Assembly (NCBI GenBank): GCA_964658455.1
Contig: CAZZZA010000003.1
Span: 5,987 to 69,986, forward strand
Reading direction: 5' to 3'
Length of the DNA stretch: 64,000 bases
DNA from: Lichenicola sp964658455
Lineage (GTDB): Bacteria > Pseudomonadota > Alphaproteobacteria > Acetobacterales > Acetobacteraceae
The notes below the pieces were generated by a model. The model searched no databases. It saw nothing but the letters and a program-made list of their open reading frames with translations, and had not been told where the DNA came from. A program made the translations under genes and the position numbers. Of this stretch, positions 8,389 to 16,926 are shown in pieces (the first letter of the stretch is position 1; every line of letters begins with the position of its first letter).

Positions 8389-9753
8389 ATGCAAGCAAGA
8401 CCGGTCTCTTCCGTTCGGGCTGCCGTCACGGTTCTCCTGGCGGCCTCGTGCCTCTCGCCAGCGTTGCACGCAACGCCCGCCAGGGCGGCCGAAGACGTCA
8501 CGCTGACCGTCGCCATGGCGGCCAATCCGCAGATGGAGACAGCCGAAAAGCTGATCAACCAGTTCTACGCGAAATACCCGCATATCAAGATCCACTTCGA
8601 TACGCTTCCGGAAAACGACCTGCGCCCGACAGTGCTCAAGGATGTGGCGACGAATTCCGGGCAGTTCGATGTGGTCATGATCGGCAGCTACGAGGTACCG
8701 CTCTGGGCGCAGAAGGGCTGGCTCGCCGACCTGTCGACAGATTATCTGACGAAGGACACATCCTACGCGCAGGACGACCTGCTGAAGCCGATCGCCGACC
8801 TGATGCGATACAAAGGCGATATGTTCGGCCTGCCCTTCTACGGCTCCTCGTCGTTCATGTTCTACCGGAAGGACCTGTTTCAGAAGGCCGGGATCACGAT
8901 GCCGGATCACCCGACCTGGCAGCAGGTCGCCGGCTTCGCCGACAAGCTGAACCACCCCACGGACGGTGTCTCCGGCATCTGCCTACGCGGCGTGCCGGGC
9001 TGGGGGCAGAATCTCGCGGCGATCACCACCGTGATCAACGCCTTCGGCGGCCGCTGGTTCGACGAGAAGTGGCATCCGCAACTGACTGCACCGGACACCC
9101 GCAAGGCGGTACAATTCTATGTCGACCTGCTGCGCCGGTCCGGCCAGCCGGATGCCGCCAAGGATGGTTGGCAGGAATGCCTGCAGCTCTTCACCCAGGG
9201 CAAGGTGGCGATGTGGTACGACGACACCGTCTTCGCTGGCCCGGTGATCGACCAGGCCTCCGCCACCGTGAAGGGAAACATCGGTTTTGCCCTCGCGCCC
9301 AGCGCGGTGCAGCCCTATTCCGGGTGGCTGTGGTCCTGGGGTCTCTCGATCCCGAAGACGAGCCGGCATCCGGAGGCGGCCTGGGATTTCATCTCCTGGG
9401 TCACCAGCCAGGACTATATCAAACTCGCCGGCGAGAAGGCAGGCTGGGACAACGTCCCGCCCGGCTCGCGTCACTCCACCTACCAGATCGCCGACTACAA
9501 GCAGGCCACCGCCGCCTATTCCAGCCTGACGCTGAGTTCGATCGACCACGCCAACCCGAACCACCCGACGGTGCAGCCGGTTCCCTACACCGGGGTTCAA
9601 TACGTCTCCATCCCGGAATTCGTGCAGATCGGCGATTTCGTCTCGCAGCAGATCGCCGGAGCCATCAGCGGCGCGATGACCGTCGATAAGGCGCTGCGGA
9701 TCAGCCAGGACCGGGTATCGAAGATCATGGATGACGCCGGGTACGGCGACTGA
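8389..9753 (+). CDS. Extracellular solute-binding protein, CUT1 sugar/polyol ABC system
   Basis: 454-aa periplasmic binding protein of the family-1 (MalE/SmoE-like) fold. The start MQARPVSS at 8389 is preceded by GAGGAAACG and yields a signal peptide ending near ATPARA; the longer upstream frame lacks these. Segments such as YKGDMFGLPFYGSSSFMFYR, KVAMWYDD and PEAAWDFISWVTS are typical of binding proteins for sorbitol, mannitol or other polyols. It is followed directly by two permease genes, so it supplies their substrate. The exact sugar is not determinable. Confidence 0.92.
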   Translation: MQARPVSSVRAAVTVLLAASCLSPALHATPARAAEDVTLTVAMAANPQMETAEKLINQFYAKYPHIKIHFDTLPENDLRPTVLKDVATNSGQFDVVMIGSYEVPLWAQKGWLADLSTDYLTKDTSYAQDDLLKPIADLMRYKGDMFGLPFYGSSSFMFYRKDLFQKAGITMPDHPTWQQVAGFADKLNHPTDGVSGICLRGVPGWGQNLAAITTVINAFGGRWFDEKWHPQLTAPDTRKAVQFYVDLLRRSGQPDAAKDGWQECLQLFTQGKVAMWYDDTVFAGPVIDQASATVKGNIGFALAPSAVQPYSGWLWSWGLSIPKTSRHPEAAWDFISWVTSQDYIKLAGEKAGWDNVPPGSRHSTYQIADYKQATAAYSSLTLSSIDHANPNHPTVQPVPYTGVQYVSIPEFVQIGDFVSQQIAGAISGAMTVDKALRISQDRVSKIMDDAGYGD

Positions 9754-10717
9754 AGGCGGAACGAGGCGGCAAGCGGTGCCTCCGCCCGTGACGGCGGCCT
9801 CCCCGGCCGGCACCGCCGCCGGCCAGCCTTGGGGATCGTCGGGCCGGCGCGCGGCATGGAACCGGCGCCTGCCGTTGCTTCCGGCGCTCGTGCTCGTGCT
9901 GGCGCTGACGCAACTGCCGTTCGTCATGACGATCTACTACAGCCTGTTGCGCTGGAACCTGCTCGGCTCGCATGCGCCGCGCTTCGTCGGTCTGCGAAAC
10001 TACCTGTATGCGGTCACGGACGCGACCCTAGGCCAGGCGCTGCTCACCACCTTGATGATGACGGGCGCCATCGTGCTGCTGTCGCTTCTCTGCGGCACAC
10101 TGCTCGCGATCGGCCTGAACCGGTCGTTTCCCGGGCGCGTGGTGGTCCGGACCCTCGCGGTGATGCCGTTCTTCCTGATGCCGGTGGCAAGCGCCCTCTT
10201 CTTCAAGTCGGCCTTCTTCGATCCGAGCTTCGGGCTGCTCGGCTGGATCAGCGCCAGCGTCGGACTTGGCCGGGTGAACTGGCTCAGCCAGCATGGCATG
10301 CTCTGCATCGTGCTGGTCTCCGCATGGCAATGGACCTCCTTCGTCTTGATGATCGTGCTGGCAGGGCTGCAATCCTTTCCCGACGAGTTGGAGGAAGCGG
10401 CACTCGTCGACGGCGCGAGACCGCGGCAGATCTTCTTCGGGCTGGTGCTCCCGCACCTCAAGCCATTCCTCGAGCTTTCGGGCCTGCTTGTCGCGATGTA
10501 CGTGCTCGAGAACTTCGCCGCGATCTCGCAACTCACCGCCGGCGGTCCGGCTTTCGCGACCACCAACCTTTCCTACTATGTCTATCTGCAAGCCTTCAGC
10601 GCCTTCGATATCGGCCACGCCTCGGCCTATGCCGCGATCGCCCTGGTGGTCGCGATCGTCATCGTGACACCGCTGTTGCGGCTGGTCTCCGGAATCATGC
10701 GGGAGGCGGGCCGATGA
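9731..10717 (+). CDS. Sugar ABC transporter permease (MalF type)
   Basis: 328-aa inner-membrane permease with about six membrane helices after a ~45-residue cytoplasmic N-terminus. The EAA loop that contacts the ATPase is visible as EEAALVDGARPRQIFFGLVLP (about residues 217-237). The annotated ATG lies inside the end of the binding-protein gene (23-base overlap). A later start is possible because the first 30 residues are low-complexity, but no better ribosome site stands out. It forms a heterodimer with the next gene product. Confidence 0.9.
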   Translation: MTPGTATEGGTRRQAVPPPVTAASPAGTAAGQPWGSSGRRAAWNRRLPLLPALVLVLALTQLPFVMTIYYSLLRWNLLGSHAPRFVGLRNYLYAVTDATLGQALLTTLMMTGAIVLLSLLCGTLLAIGLNRSFPGRVVVRTLAVMPFFLMPVASALFFKSAFFDPSFGLLGWISASVGLGRVNWLSQHGMLCIVLVSAWQWTSFVLMIVLAGLQSFPDELEEAALVDGARPRQIFFGLVLPHLKPFLELSGLLVAMYVLENFAAISQLTAGGPAFATTNLSYYVYLQAFSAFDIGHASAYAAIALVVAIVIVTPLLRLVSGIMREAGR

Positions 10718-11541
10718 GCGGGCGGCCTTCCCGCCTCGAACGTCGCCTGACGCCAGCAGCGCTGCTGACCTGGCTGGGCGGCCTGGTGATGGCAGCACCG
10801 GTGGCGTGGATGGTACTGACGGGCTTCAAGACCGAGGAACAGGCGGTGACGTTCCCGCCACGGATCCTCCTCCTGCCGACCTTCGCGCACTATGTCGCGG
10901 CATTCCGCAGCGGCCTCCTGTCGTTCGGCTGGAGTTCGGTGCTGGCGTCGGTCATCTCCACATCGCTGGTCATCATGCTGGCGATCCCGGCTGCGTACGC
11001 GCTATCGATCAAGCCCGCGCCGAAAAGCAGGGATGTGCTGTTCTTCTTCATTTCCACGAAGATGATGCCTGCCGCGGCCGGCATCGTGCCGCTCTATCTT
11101 CTCGCGCGGGATCTGCATCTGCTCGACACCCATCTGGTGCTCATCATCCTGTATGTCGGCATGAACCTGCCGCTGGCGATCTGGATGATCAGGTCGTTCA
11201 TGATCGACGTGCCGAGAGAGATCCTGGAGGCGGCGCGGATGGATGGGGCGTCGCGCTGGGACGAGATGATCCGCATCATCCTGCCGTTGACCAGGCCGGG
11301 CGTTGCCTCGACCGCCCTGCTCTGCTTCGTGTTCGCCTGGAACGAGTATTTCCTGGCGGTGAACTTCACCACCACGGCCGGCACCCTTCCGGTATTCCTG
11401 CAGAAGTTCCTGAGCTTCGGCAAGCTCTACACCGCCCAGGTCGCTGCCGTCGCGACCCTCGTCAACATCCCGGTCGTGATCGCCGGCTGCATCGCCCAGC
11501 GCAACCTGGTGCGCGGCCTGACCTTCGGCGCCGTCAAGTGA
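10714..11541 (+). CDS. Sugar ABC transporter permease (MalG type)
   Basis: 275-aa inner-membrane permease, partner of the preceding MalF-type protein. The EAA motif reads EILEAARMDGASRWDEMIRI and the C-terminus ends NLVRGLTFGAVK, characteristic of MalG/SmoG proteins. The start overlaps the previous stop as ATGA, indicating translational coupling. No ATPase gene follows, which is atypical for a complete CUT1 operon: the next gene is a regulator on the opposite strand. Confidence 0.92.
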   Translation: MSGRPSRLERRLTPAALLTWLGGLVMAAPVAWMVLTGFKTEEQAVTFPPRILLLPTFAHYVAAFRSGLLSFGWSSVLASVISTSLVIMLAIPAAYALSIKPAPKSRDVLFFFISTKMMPAAAGIVPLYLLARDLHLLDTHLVLIILYVGMNLPLAIWMIRSFMIDVPREILEAARMDGASRWDEMIRIILPLTRPGVASTALLCFVFAWNEYFLAVNFTTTAGTLPVFLQKFLSFGKLYTAQVAAVATLVNIPVVIAGCIAQRNLVRGLTFGAVK

Positions 11542-11557
11542 AGGTCCGTCTCCTGGA

Positions 11558-12337
11558 TCAGTCCGGAAGCTTGTCGCTCTGGACCTCGATCTCGACAGGA
11601 ACCTTGTCGCTGCGGAGCCAGGACAGGTAGTAGTCGAAGTGGCACTCGGCGGCGTCCCACGATACCGACTGGATGAGGAGCAGGGGAAAACCCGGCCTGA
11701 CTTCCAGATGTTTCGCAAGCGTGCGGCCGGCGCTGACGGCGGACAGCGACCGTCGCGCGCCATGAACGTGCCATCCAGCCTGCCGCAGCACGTTGTTCAG
11801 CGAGGCGCTGCCGCTCAGGGCTTCGCCGTCGCCGATTACCGGGGCCAGGCCCGGGAGAAGATAGTTCAGGCCATAGAGCGCCAGGCCGCCATCCAGTCGG
11901 CGCAGGCGTTCGACGACCACCCCCTTGCTTTCCGCCGGCAGCCTGAGCGCCTCGAGCGCCGCCATCGGCAGGACCTCGAACCCCACCTTCAGTACCTTGG
12001 TATCGACCACGCGCTTGTTGAAACGCGTTTCCGCCTCGGAAAAGCCTTCGGCGAATTGCAGCTTCCAGCTCGGCGCGGGCGGCGTCGAGACGAAGGCGCC
12101 CCGCCGGTGCACGATCCGGATCTGTCCGCGCTCCTGCAGCAGCCGGAGCGTTTCGCGCACGGTATGACGCGACAAGCCGAACTGCCGGCAAAGCTGGGTC
12201 TCGCTCGGCAGGGGATCGCCGACGCCGAACCGTCCGGACGCGATCTTGTCCTCAATCCACTTGACCAACTGCTGGTAGAATGGTTCGGGCGAGCCACGAT
12301 CAATCGCAAAACCTGCAGCCATCGTCCCATCGAGCAT
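11558..12337 (-). CDS. GntR-family transcriptional regulator with UTRA domain
   Basis: 259-aa regulator of the HutC subfamily. A winged helix at about residues 12-75 (EPFYQQLVKWIEDKIASG, QLCRQFGLSRHTVRETLRLL) is followed by a UTRA effector-binding domain ending QSDKLPD. The open frame reaches 12565 but the upstream part has no family similarity and runs through the promoter of the divergent operon; ATGs at 12337 and 12322 are the plausible starts. It lies between two sugar-transport operons that carry matching palindromes at their promoters, so it probably represses both until a sugar or sugar phosphate binds. Regulation is inferred from context. Confidence 0.9.
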   Translation of the reverse strand: MLDGTMAAGFAIDRGSPEPFYQQLVKWIEDKIASGRFGVGDPLPSETQLCRQFGLSRHTVRETLRLLQERGQIRIVHRRGAFVSTPPAPSWKLQFAEGFSEAETRFNKRVVDTKVLKVGFEVLPMAALEALRLPAESKGVVVERLRRLDGGLALYGLNYLLPGLAPVIGDGEALSGSASLNNVLRQAGWHVHGARRSLSAVSAGRTLAKHLEVRPGFPLLLIQSVSWDAAECHFDYYLSWLRSDKVPVEIEVQSDKLPD

Positions 12338-12430
12338 TGCTTGAGACGCCGAGCCTATGCCCAGATCCCGGCGAGGTCCAGCACGCTTGGCGCCGGCGCC
12401 GCAACAAGCACGGCGACGTTTCCCGGGCCA

Positions 12431-12459
12431 TTGCGGCACCTGGCGGTCGGTGGTAGACG
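12431..12459 (+). promoter_or_regulatory. Predicted promoter of ribose-type operon
   Basis: TTGCGG at 12431-12436, a 17-base spacer, then TAGACG at 12454-12459. Both boxes are imperfect, but the geometry repeats that seen at 8085-8113, with the operator starting 2 bases after the -10. Confidence 0.45.
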
Positions 12460-12460
12460 G

Positions 12461-12476
12461 TCTTGTCCGGACAAGA
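12461..12476. promoter_or_regulatory. Perfect 16-bp palindrome, predicted GntR site 2
   Basis: TCTTGTCCGGACAAGA is self-complementary over all 16 bases. It lies between the divergent GntR-type gene and the ribose-type operon, and shares its core with the site at 8116-8133. Position relative to the promoter suggests repression. Confidence 0.7.
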
Positions 12477-12518
12477 CGGACCAAAAATACCGACCACAAA
12501 GTCGATCGGGGGGAAGTC

Positions 12519-13484
12519 GTGGGAAGAATATCGTTCGGGATCGTCGTGACATCGTCGTTGCTCATGCTGGCGGCGCCCGGGGCACGGTCCGCGACCTATG
12601 ACCAGACGACGCTGGTCCATCCGGTGAGCAAGGAACTCACCATCATCATGGTGCCGAAGGTCGTGCATCCCTGGTACAAGCCGGTCCAGGACGGCGCGCA
12701 TTATGCGATCGACGAACTCAAGAAGCAGGGCATCGTCGTCAACCTGATCTGGGACGCGACCCCGACGGCGGACGTCAACCAGCAGAACCAGCGCATCGAG
12801 ACCGACATCGGGCGGCAGCCCGACGGGCTCGCGGTGTCGTGCCTGAACCCGGCCACCAACACCGAACTGCTCGACGAGGCGGTGCAGCGGCACATCCATC
12901 TGATCACCTTCGATACGTCCTGCGGCGGCAGCTACCCGTTCGTGGGTCACCGGGCGGATGAGCAGGACGGCCGCAGCATGGCCGACTATATGGGCCAGAA
13001 GCTCGGCGGCAGCGGCGAGATCGGCATCCTGACCGGAAGCCTGACCGCGCCCAACCACGTGGCCAGGACCAGGGGATTCAAGGAAGAGATCGCGTCGAAA
13101 TACCCGAACATGAAGATCGTGTTCGACCGGCCCGACAATGACAGCCTGACCACCGCGGTGACGCTGACCGAGAACGCGCTGCAGGCCCATCCGGACCTCA
13201 AGGGCATCTACGGCGCCGACGGCTCGGCGCCGGTCGGCGCGGCCCGGGTCGTGGCCTCCGCGAGCCAGGCCGGCAAGGTCCTCGTCACCGGCGCAGGGGA
13301 CATCCCCGAGACCTACCCGCTGATGGAATCAGGCGTGATCGCGGCGGTGACGGCGCAGCGGCAATGGGAAATCGGCTACTGGTGCGTCCAGTATCTGGTC
13401 GCCCTGAACGAGGGACACACGATTCCCGCCGAGCACGACACCGGCGCCTTCTTGCTCGACAAGAGCTTCCTGGACCACCATTGA
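12519..13484 (+). CDS. Ribose-type periplasmic sugar-binding protein
   Basis: 321-aa RbsB-like binding protein. The start is GTG at 12519: a GGGGGGAAG ribosome site precedes it and the resulting N-terminus is a clean signal peptide ending near GARSA. Segments LTIIMVPKVVHPWYKPVQDG, DGLAVSCLNPA and LITFDTSCGG fit the periplasmic-binding-protein-4 fold. The ligand is likely a free sugar or polyol. It is the first gene of a nine-gene plus-strand operon that runs to the DhaK-DhaL kinase gene. Confidence 0.92.
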   Translation: MGRISFGIVVTSSLLMLAAPGARSATYDQTTLVHPVSKELTIIMVPKVVHPWYKPVQDGAHYAIDELKKQGIVVNLIWDATPTADVNQQNQRIETDIGRQPDGLAVSCLNPATNTELLDEAVQRHIHLITFDTSCGGSYPFVGHRADEQDGRSMADYMGQKLGGSGEIGILTGSLTAPNHVARTRGFKEEIASKYPNMKIVFDRPDNDSLTTAVTLTENALQAHPDLKGIYGADGSAPVGAARVVASASQAGKVLVTGAGDIPETYPLMESGVIAAVTAQRQWEIGYWCVQYLVALNEGHTIPAEHDTGAFLLDKSFLDHH

Positions 13485-13530
13485 GCGGGCGGCGGACGAT
13501 CCGGGCCGGCTGCAGGGAACGCCGGTAGCG

Positions 13531-15021
13531 ATGTTCTCCCGCGCCCTCGACGTCTGCGACGTCACCCAGCGGTTCGGCGCCCTGACGGCCCTGTCCGACG
13601 TCTCCCTGAGCATCGCCGCGGGAACCATCCATGCGGTGATCGGGGAGAACGGCGCCGGCAAGAGCACGCTGATGAACGTCATCTGCGGCAACCTCCATCC
13701 GACGGCCGGCTGCCTGCGCGTCGATGGAGAGCAGGTGGCGTTCAGGTCGCCCCTCGAGGCGCAACGCGCCGGCATCGCGATCGCGCCGCAGGAGATCCTC
13801 CTGGCCCCGCAACTGACGGCGGCGGAGAACGTCGTGCTCGGCCGTCATGCACGCAAAAACGGCATGGTCGACTGGCGCGAGAGCCGGCGGCAGGCCGCCG
13901 CCGCGCTCGACGAGATCGACCCGACGATCGACCCGGACCAGCAGGCCCAGGACCTCACCTCTGCGCAGCAGCAGCTGGTGCAGATCGCCAGGGTGATCTC
14001 CACCGGCGCCAGGCTCCTGGTATTCGACGAGCCGACGGCGGCACTGACCGACCGCGAGAGCCGGCGGCTGTTCACCTTCCTGCAGCGGTTCCGCGCATCG
14101 GGCGGTGCCGCGCTCTACGTGTCGCATCGGCTGGAAGAGGTGCTCCACCTGTCCGACGCCATCAGCGTGATGCGGGATGGGCGGCACGTCGGCGATCTCG
14201 ATCCGGCCCGGACCAGCAAGGACGAGATGATCAAGGCGATGGCCGGGCGGGACGTGCTTCGCAAGGATCTGCGGGCCACGCTGCCGTTCCTGGATGCCGG
14301 CGAGGTCGCCATGCGCGTCACCGACCTCTCGCTGGCGGGTCGGTTCGCCGATGTCAGCTTCGACCTGCGCAAGGGCGAGATCCTGGCGATCGGCGGGCTG
14401 ATCGGCTCCGGGCGGACCGAACTGGCGCTCGCCCTGTTCGGGGCAACGCCGCCGGACTCCGGCGAGATCGTCTTCTTCGGCAAGAAGACGGCATTCCACA
14501 GCCCCGCCGAGGCGATCCGGGCCGGGCTCGCCTATCTTCCGGAGGAGCGCAAGCGGGACGGCATCTTTCCGTTGATGAGCGTCGCCGAGAACATCGCGCT
14601 TCCGAACTTTGCCAGGCTGTCCGCCAAGGTGGGTATCTCCTGGGATGCGGTGCAAAAGAAGGCCGACGCCTTCATCGAGTCGATGCCGATCAAGGCAAGC
14701 TCCGGCCGCCAGCTCATCGGCCATCTCAGCGGCGGCAATCAGCAGAAGGCGATCCTGGCGCGCTGGATCATGAGCGGCTGCCGGATCCTGATTCTCGACG
14801 AGCCGACACGGGGTATCGATGTGAAAGCCAAGCGGGAGATCCAGACGCTGCTCCGCACGCTCGCGCAGCAGGGCCTGAGCATCATCTACATATCGTCGGA
14901 GCTGCAGGAACTGCTCGACGTCTCCGACCGTGTGCTGCTGATGCATGAGGGACGCGTGAAGGGCATCGTGCCCACGGAGGGCACTTCGCAGGAAGGCCTT
15001 CTGGCCGTGGCGATGAGCTGA
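13531..15021 (+). CDS. Ribose-type sugar ABC transporter ATP-binding protein
   Basis: 496-aa duplicated ATPase (RbsA/MglA type). The first domain has GENGAGKST (about residues 39-47) and LLVFDEPTAAL. The second has the altered P-loop GGLIGSGRTELAL, signature LSGGNQQKA and Walker B ILILDEPTRGID. Length matches the family (about 500). It energises the importer with the upstream binding protein and the downstream permease. Confidence 0.95.
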   Translation: MFSRALDVCDVTQRFGALTALSDVSLSIAAGTIHAVIGENGAGKSTLMNVICGNLHPTAGCLRVDGEQVAFRSPLEAQRAGIAIAPQEILLAPQLTAAENVVLGRHARKNGMVDWRESRRQAAAALDEIDPTIDPDQQAQDLTSAQQQLVQIARVISTGARLLVFDEPTAALTDRESRRLFTFLQRFRASGGAALYVSHRLEEVLHLSDAISVMRDGRHVGDLDPARTSKDEMIKAMAGRDVLRKDLRATLPFLDAGEVAMRVTDLSLAGRFADVSFDLRKGEILAIGGLIGSGRTELALALFGATPPDSGEIVFFGKKTAFHSPAEAIRAGLAYLPEERKRDGIFPLMSVAENIALPNFARLSAKVGISWDAVQKKADAFIESMPIKASSGRQLIGHLSGGNQQKAILARWIMSGCRILILDEPTRGIDVKAKREIQTLLRTLAQQGLSIIYISSELQELLDVSDRVLLMHEGRVKGIVPTEGTSQEGLLAVAMS

Positions 15022-15025
15022 GGAT

Positions 15026-16015
15026 ATGCCGATGTATCAGCACGTCACGCTGGCTGCTTCGGCGCCGCATCGCCGGCCCTGGAGAACGGCGCTCGGCCGG
15101 TTCGGATCGGCGGGGATCTTCGGCGCCCTGCTCGTCCTGTGCGTCCTCCTGTCGCTGGTGACGCCCAGGTTCCTCAACACCTACAACCTGATGACGGTGC
15201 TGCGGCAGGCGTCGTTCGTCGGCATCATCGCCTTCGGCGAAACCCTGGTCCTGCTCACCGGCGGCATCGATCTCTCGGTCGGCGCCGCTGCAGGCTTCTC
15301 GGCGATCGTCGGCTCGATCTGTCTCGTCAATCTCGGGCTCGATCCGTATCTCGTCATTCCCGTGACCTGCTGCTTCGGGTTGCTGGTCGGCCTGATCAAC
15401 GGCTTCCTGATCGCGTATGTCGGACTGAACTCGTTCATCGTGACGCTGGCCTCGTGGCAGGTACTGGCCGGCGCCACACTGGTGGTGACGGAGGGCAATC
15501 CGGTAGGCCCGCTCGGCGAGACCTTCCAGCGTTTCGGCCGTAGCGAGGTGTTCGGCGTGTCCGGCCCGGTGATCGCCTTTCTCGCCCTGGCCGCGATCTT
15601 CAGCTTCGTGCTGGCGCGAATGCCGTTCGGCCGCAACATCTACGCGGTCGGCGGCAACCGGTCGGCAGCCTCGCTGGTCGGCATCGCCGTCAAGCGCGTC
15701 GAGCTGCTGGTGTTCGGCCTGTCCGGCTGTCTGGCGGCGCTGGCCGGCATCCTCTACGCCAGCCGGATGAACTCCGCCGATCCTTCGGTGGGAGTCGGCT
15801 GGCTGATGCCCGCCATCACCGCATCGATCATCGGCGGCGTCTCGCTGCGCGGCGGCCAGGGAACCATCGCCGGCACGGTCGGGGGCGCGCTGCTGATGGC
15901 GGTGCTCGATAACGGCATCGTTCTCGCCAACATCTCGTCCTACTGGCAGCAGGTCATCATCGGCTGCGTGGTGCTGCTGGCGATCCTGGTCGACCTGCTG
16001 CGGCAGCGGCAATGA
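15026..16015 (+). CDS. Ribose-type sugar ABC transporter permease
   Basis: 329-aa RbsC-like permease with about eight to ten hydrophobic helices. Conserved family stretches include GETLVLLTGGIDLSVGA, NGFLIAYVGLNSFIVTL and SIIGGVSLRGGQGT. Start at 15026 (MPMYQHV); the second ATG two codons later is equally possible. It lies 4 bases after the ATPase stop. It probably forms a homodimeric pore. Confidence 0.95.
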   Translation: MPMYQHVTLAASAPHRRPWRTALGRFGSAGIFGALLVLCVLLSLVTPRFLNTYNLMTVLRQASFVGIIAFGETLVLLTGGIDLSVGAAAGFSAIVGSICLVNLGLDPYLVIPVTCCFGLLVGLINGFLIAYVGLNSFIVTLASWQVLAGATLVVTEGNPVGPLGETFQRFGRSEVFGVSGPVIAFLALAAIFSFVLARMPFGRNIYAVGGNRSAASLVGIAVKRVELLVFGLSGCLAALAGILYASRMNSADPSVGVGWLMPAITASIIGGVSLRGGQGTIAGTVGGALLMAVLDNGIVLANISSYWQQVIIGCVVLLAILVDLLRQRQ

Positions 16016-16100
16016 GAGGCGCTGCCCCGACATGCGCGAGGACGGCGGATCGCGATGTCCGGTTTCCTGTCTTCTGGGTAACGATCGATTGGAAGGTGTC

Positions 16101-16868
16101 ATGAGACTGTTCAGTCTGGCCGGCAAGACGGCCTTCGTCACCGGTGCCGCCAGCGGTATCGGCCGGGCCATCGCCGTCGGTCTGGCCGAGGCCGGCGCCG
16201 ACGTCGCCTGCTTCGGACGGCCCGCGCGGGCGCAGGACCTCGAGGCCGCCGCGCATGAGATCGAGGCGCATGGCCGCAAGGCGATCGTCGTGCTCGGCTC
16301 GGTGACGTCCCCGGACGCGCTGCAAGCGGCGATCGAGAAGAGCGAGGCGACGCTCGGCGCGTTGGATGTCGCGATCAACAGCGCCGGCATCGCCCATGCC
16401 GAACCGGCCGAGACGCTCGGCCTGGCCGACTGGAACCGGCTCTACGAGACGAACGTCACCGGCATCTTCCTGTCGTGCCAGGCCGAAGGCCGGCGCATGC
16501 TGGCACGCGGGCGGGGCTCGATCGTCAACATCTCCTCGATCTCGGGGATCATCGTCAATCGCGGCCTGAACCAGGTGCACTACAACTCGTCGAAGGCGGC
16601 GGTCACCCATCTCTCCAAGAGCCTGGCGATGGAGTGGGCCGATCGTGGCGTCCGCGTGAATGCGATCAGTCCGGGCTACACCCTGACGCCGATGAACAAG
16701 CGCAGCGAAGTGGCCGACCAGCTCTCGATCTTCCAGCGCGACACGCCGATGCAACGCATCGCCTCGGCGGACGAGATGGTCGGCCCGGCCGTCTTCCTCG
16801 CCTCCGAGGCGGCGAGCTTCGTCACCGGCATCGACCTCGTCGCCGACGGAGGCTTCAGTTGCTGGTGA
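16101..16868 (+). CDS. Short-chain dehydrogenase/reductase (SDR)
   Basis: 255-aa classical SDR. Cofactor motif TGAASGIG (about residues 15-22), NSAG, catalytic Ser in NISSIS and the YxxxK motif as YNSSK are present. The start at 16101 has GGAAGG upstream and matches the family N-terminus (MRLFSLAGKTAFVTG). The product ends VTGIDLVADGGFSCW. In this operon it probably oxidises a polyol or reduces a keto-sugar with NAD(P); sorbitol/arabitol-type dehydrogenases belong here, but specificity cannot be read. Confidence 0.92.
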   Translation: MRLFSLAGKTAFVTGAASGIGRAIAVGLAEAGADVACFGRPARAQDLEAAAHEIEAHGRKAIVVLGSVTSPDALQAAIEKSEATLGALDVAINSAGIAHAEPAETLGLADWNRLYETNVTGIFLSCQAEGRRMLARGRGSIVNISSISGIIVNRGLNQVHYNSSKAAVTHLSKSLAMEWADRGVRVNAISPGYTLTPMNKRSEVADQLSIFQRDTPMQRIASADEMVGPAVFLASEAASFVTGIDLVADGGFSCW

Positions 16869-16926
16869 CGCGGCCCGGCAGGGGCTTGCGACATCCCGCG
16901 GTGGCGACAAGCGGAGACACAAGGCC

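Noticed and set aside
14882..16390. Minus-strand open frame of ~500 codons opposite the ribose-type permease
   Set aside because: The permease on the plus strand has clear family motifs; the opposite frame is hydrophilic, low-complexity shadow sequence.
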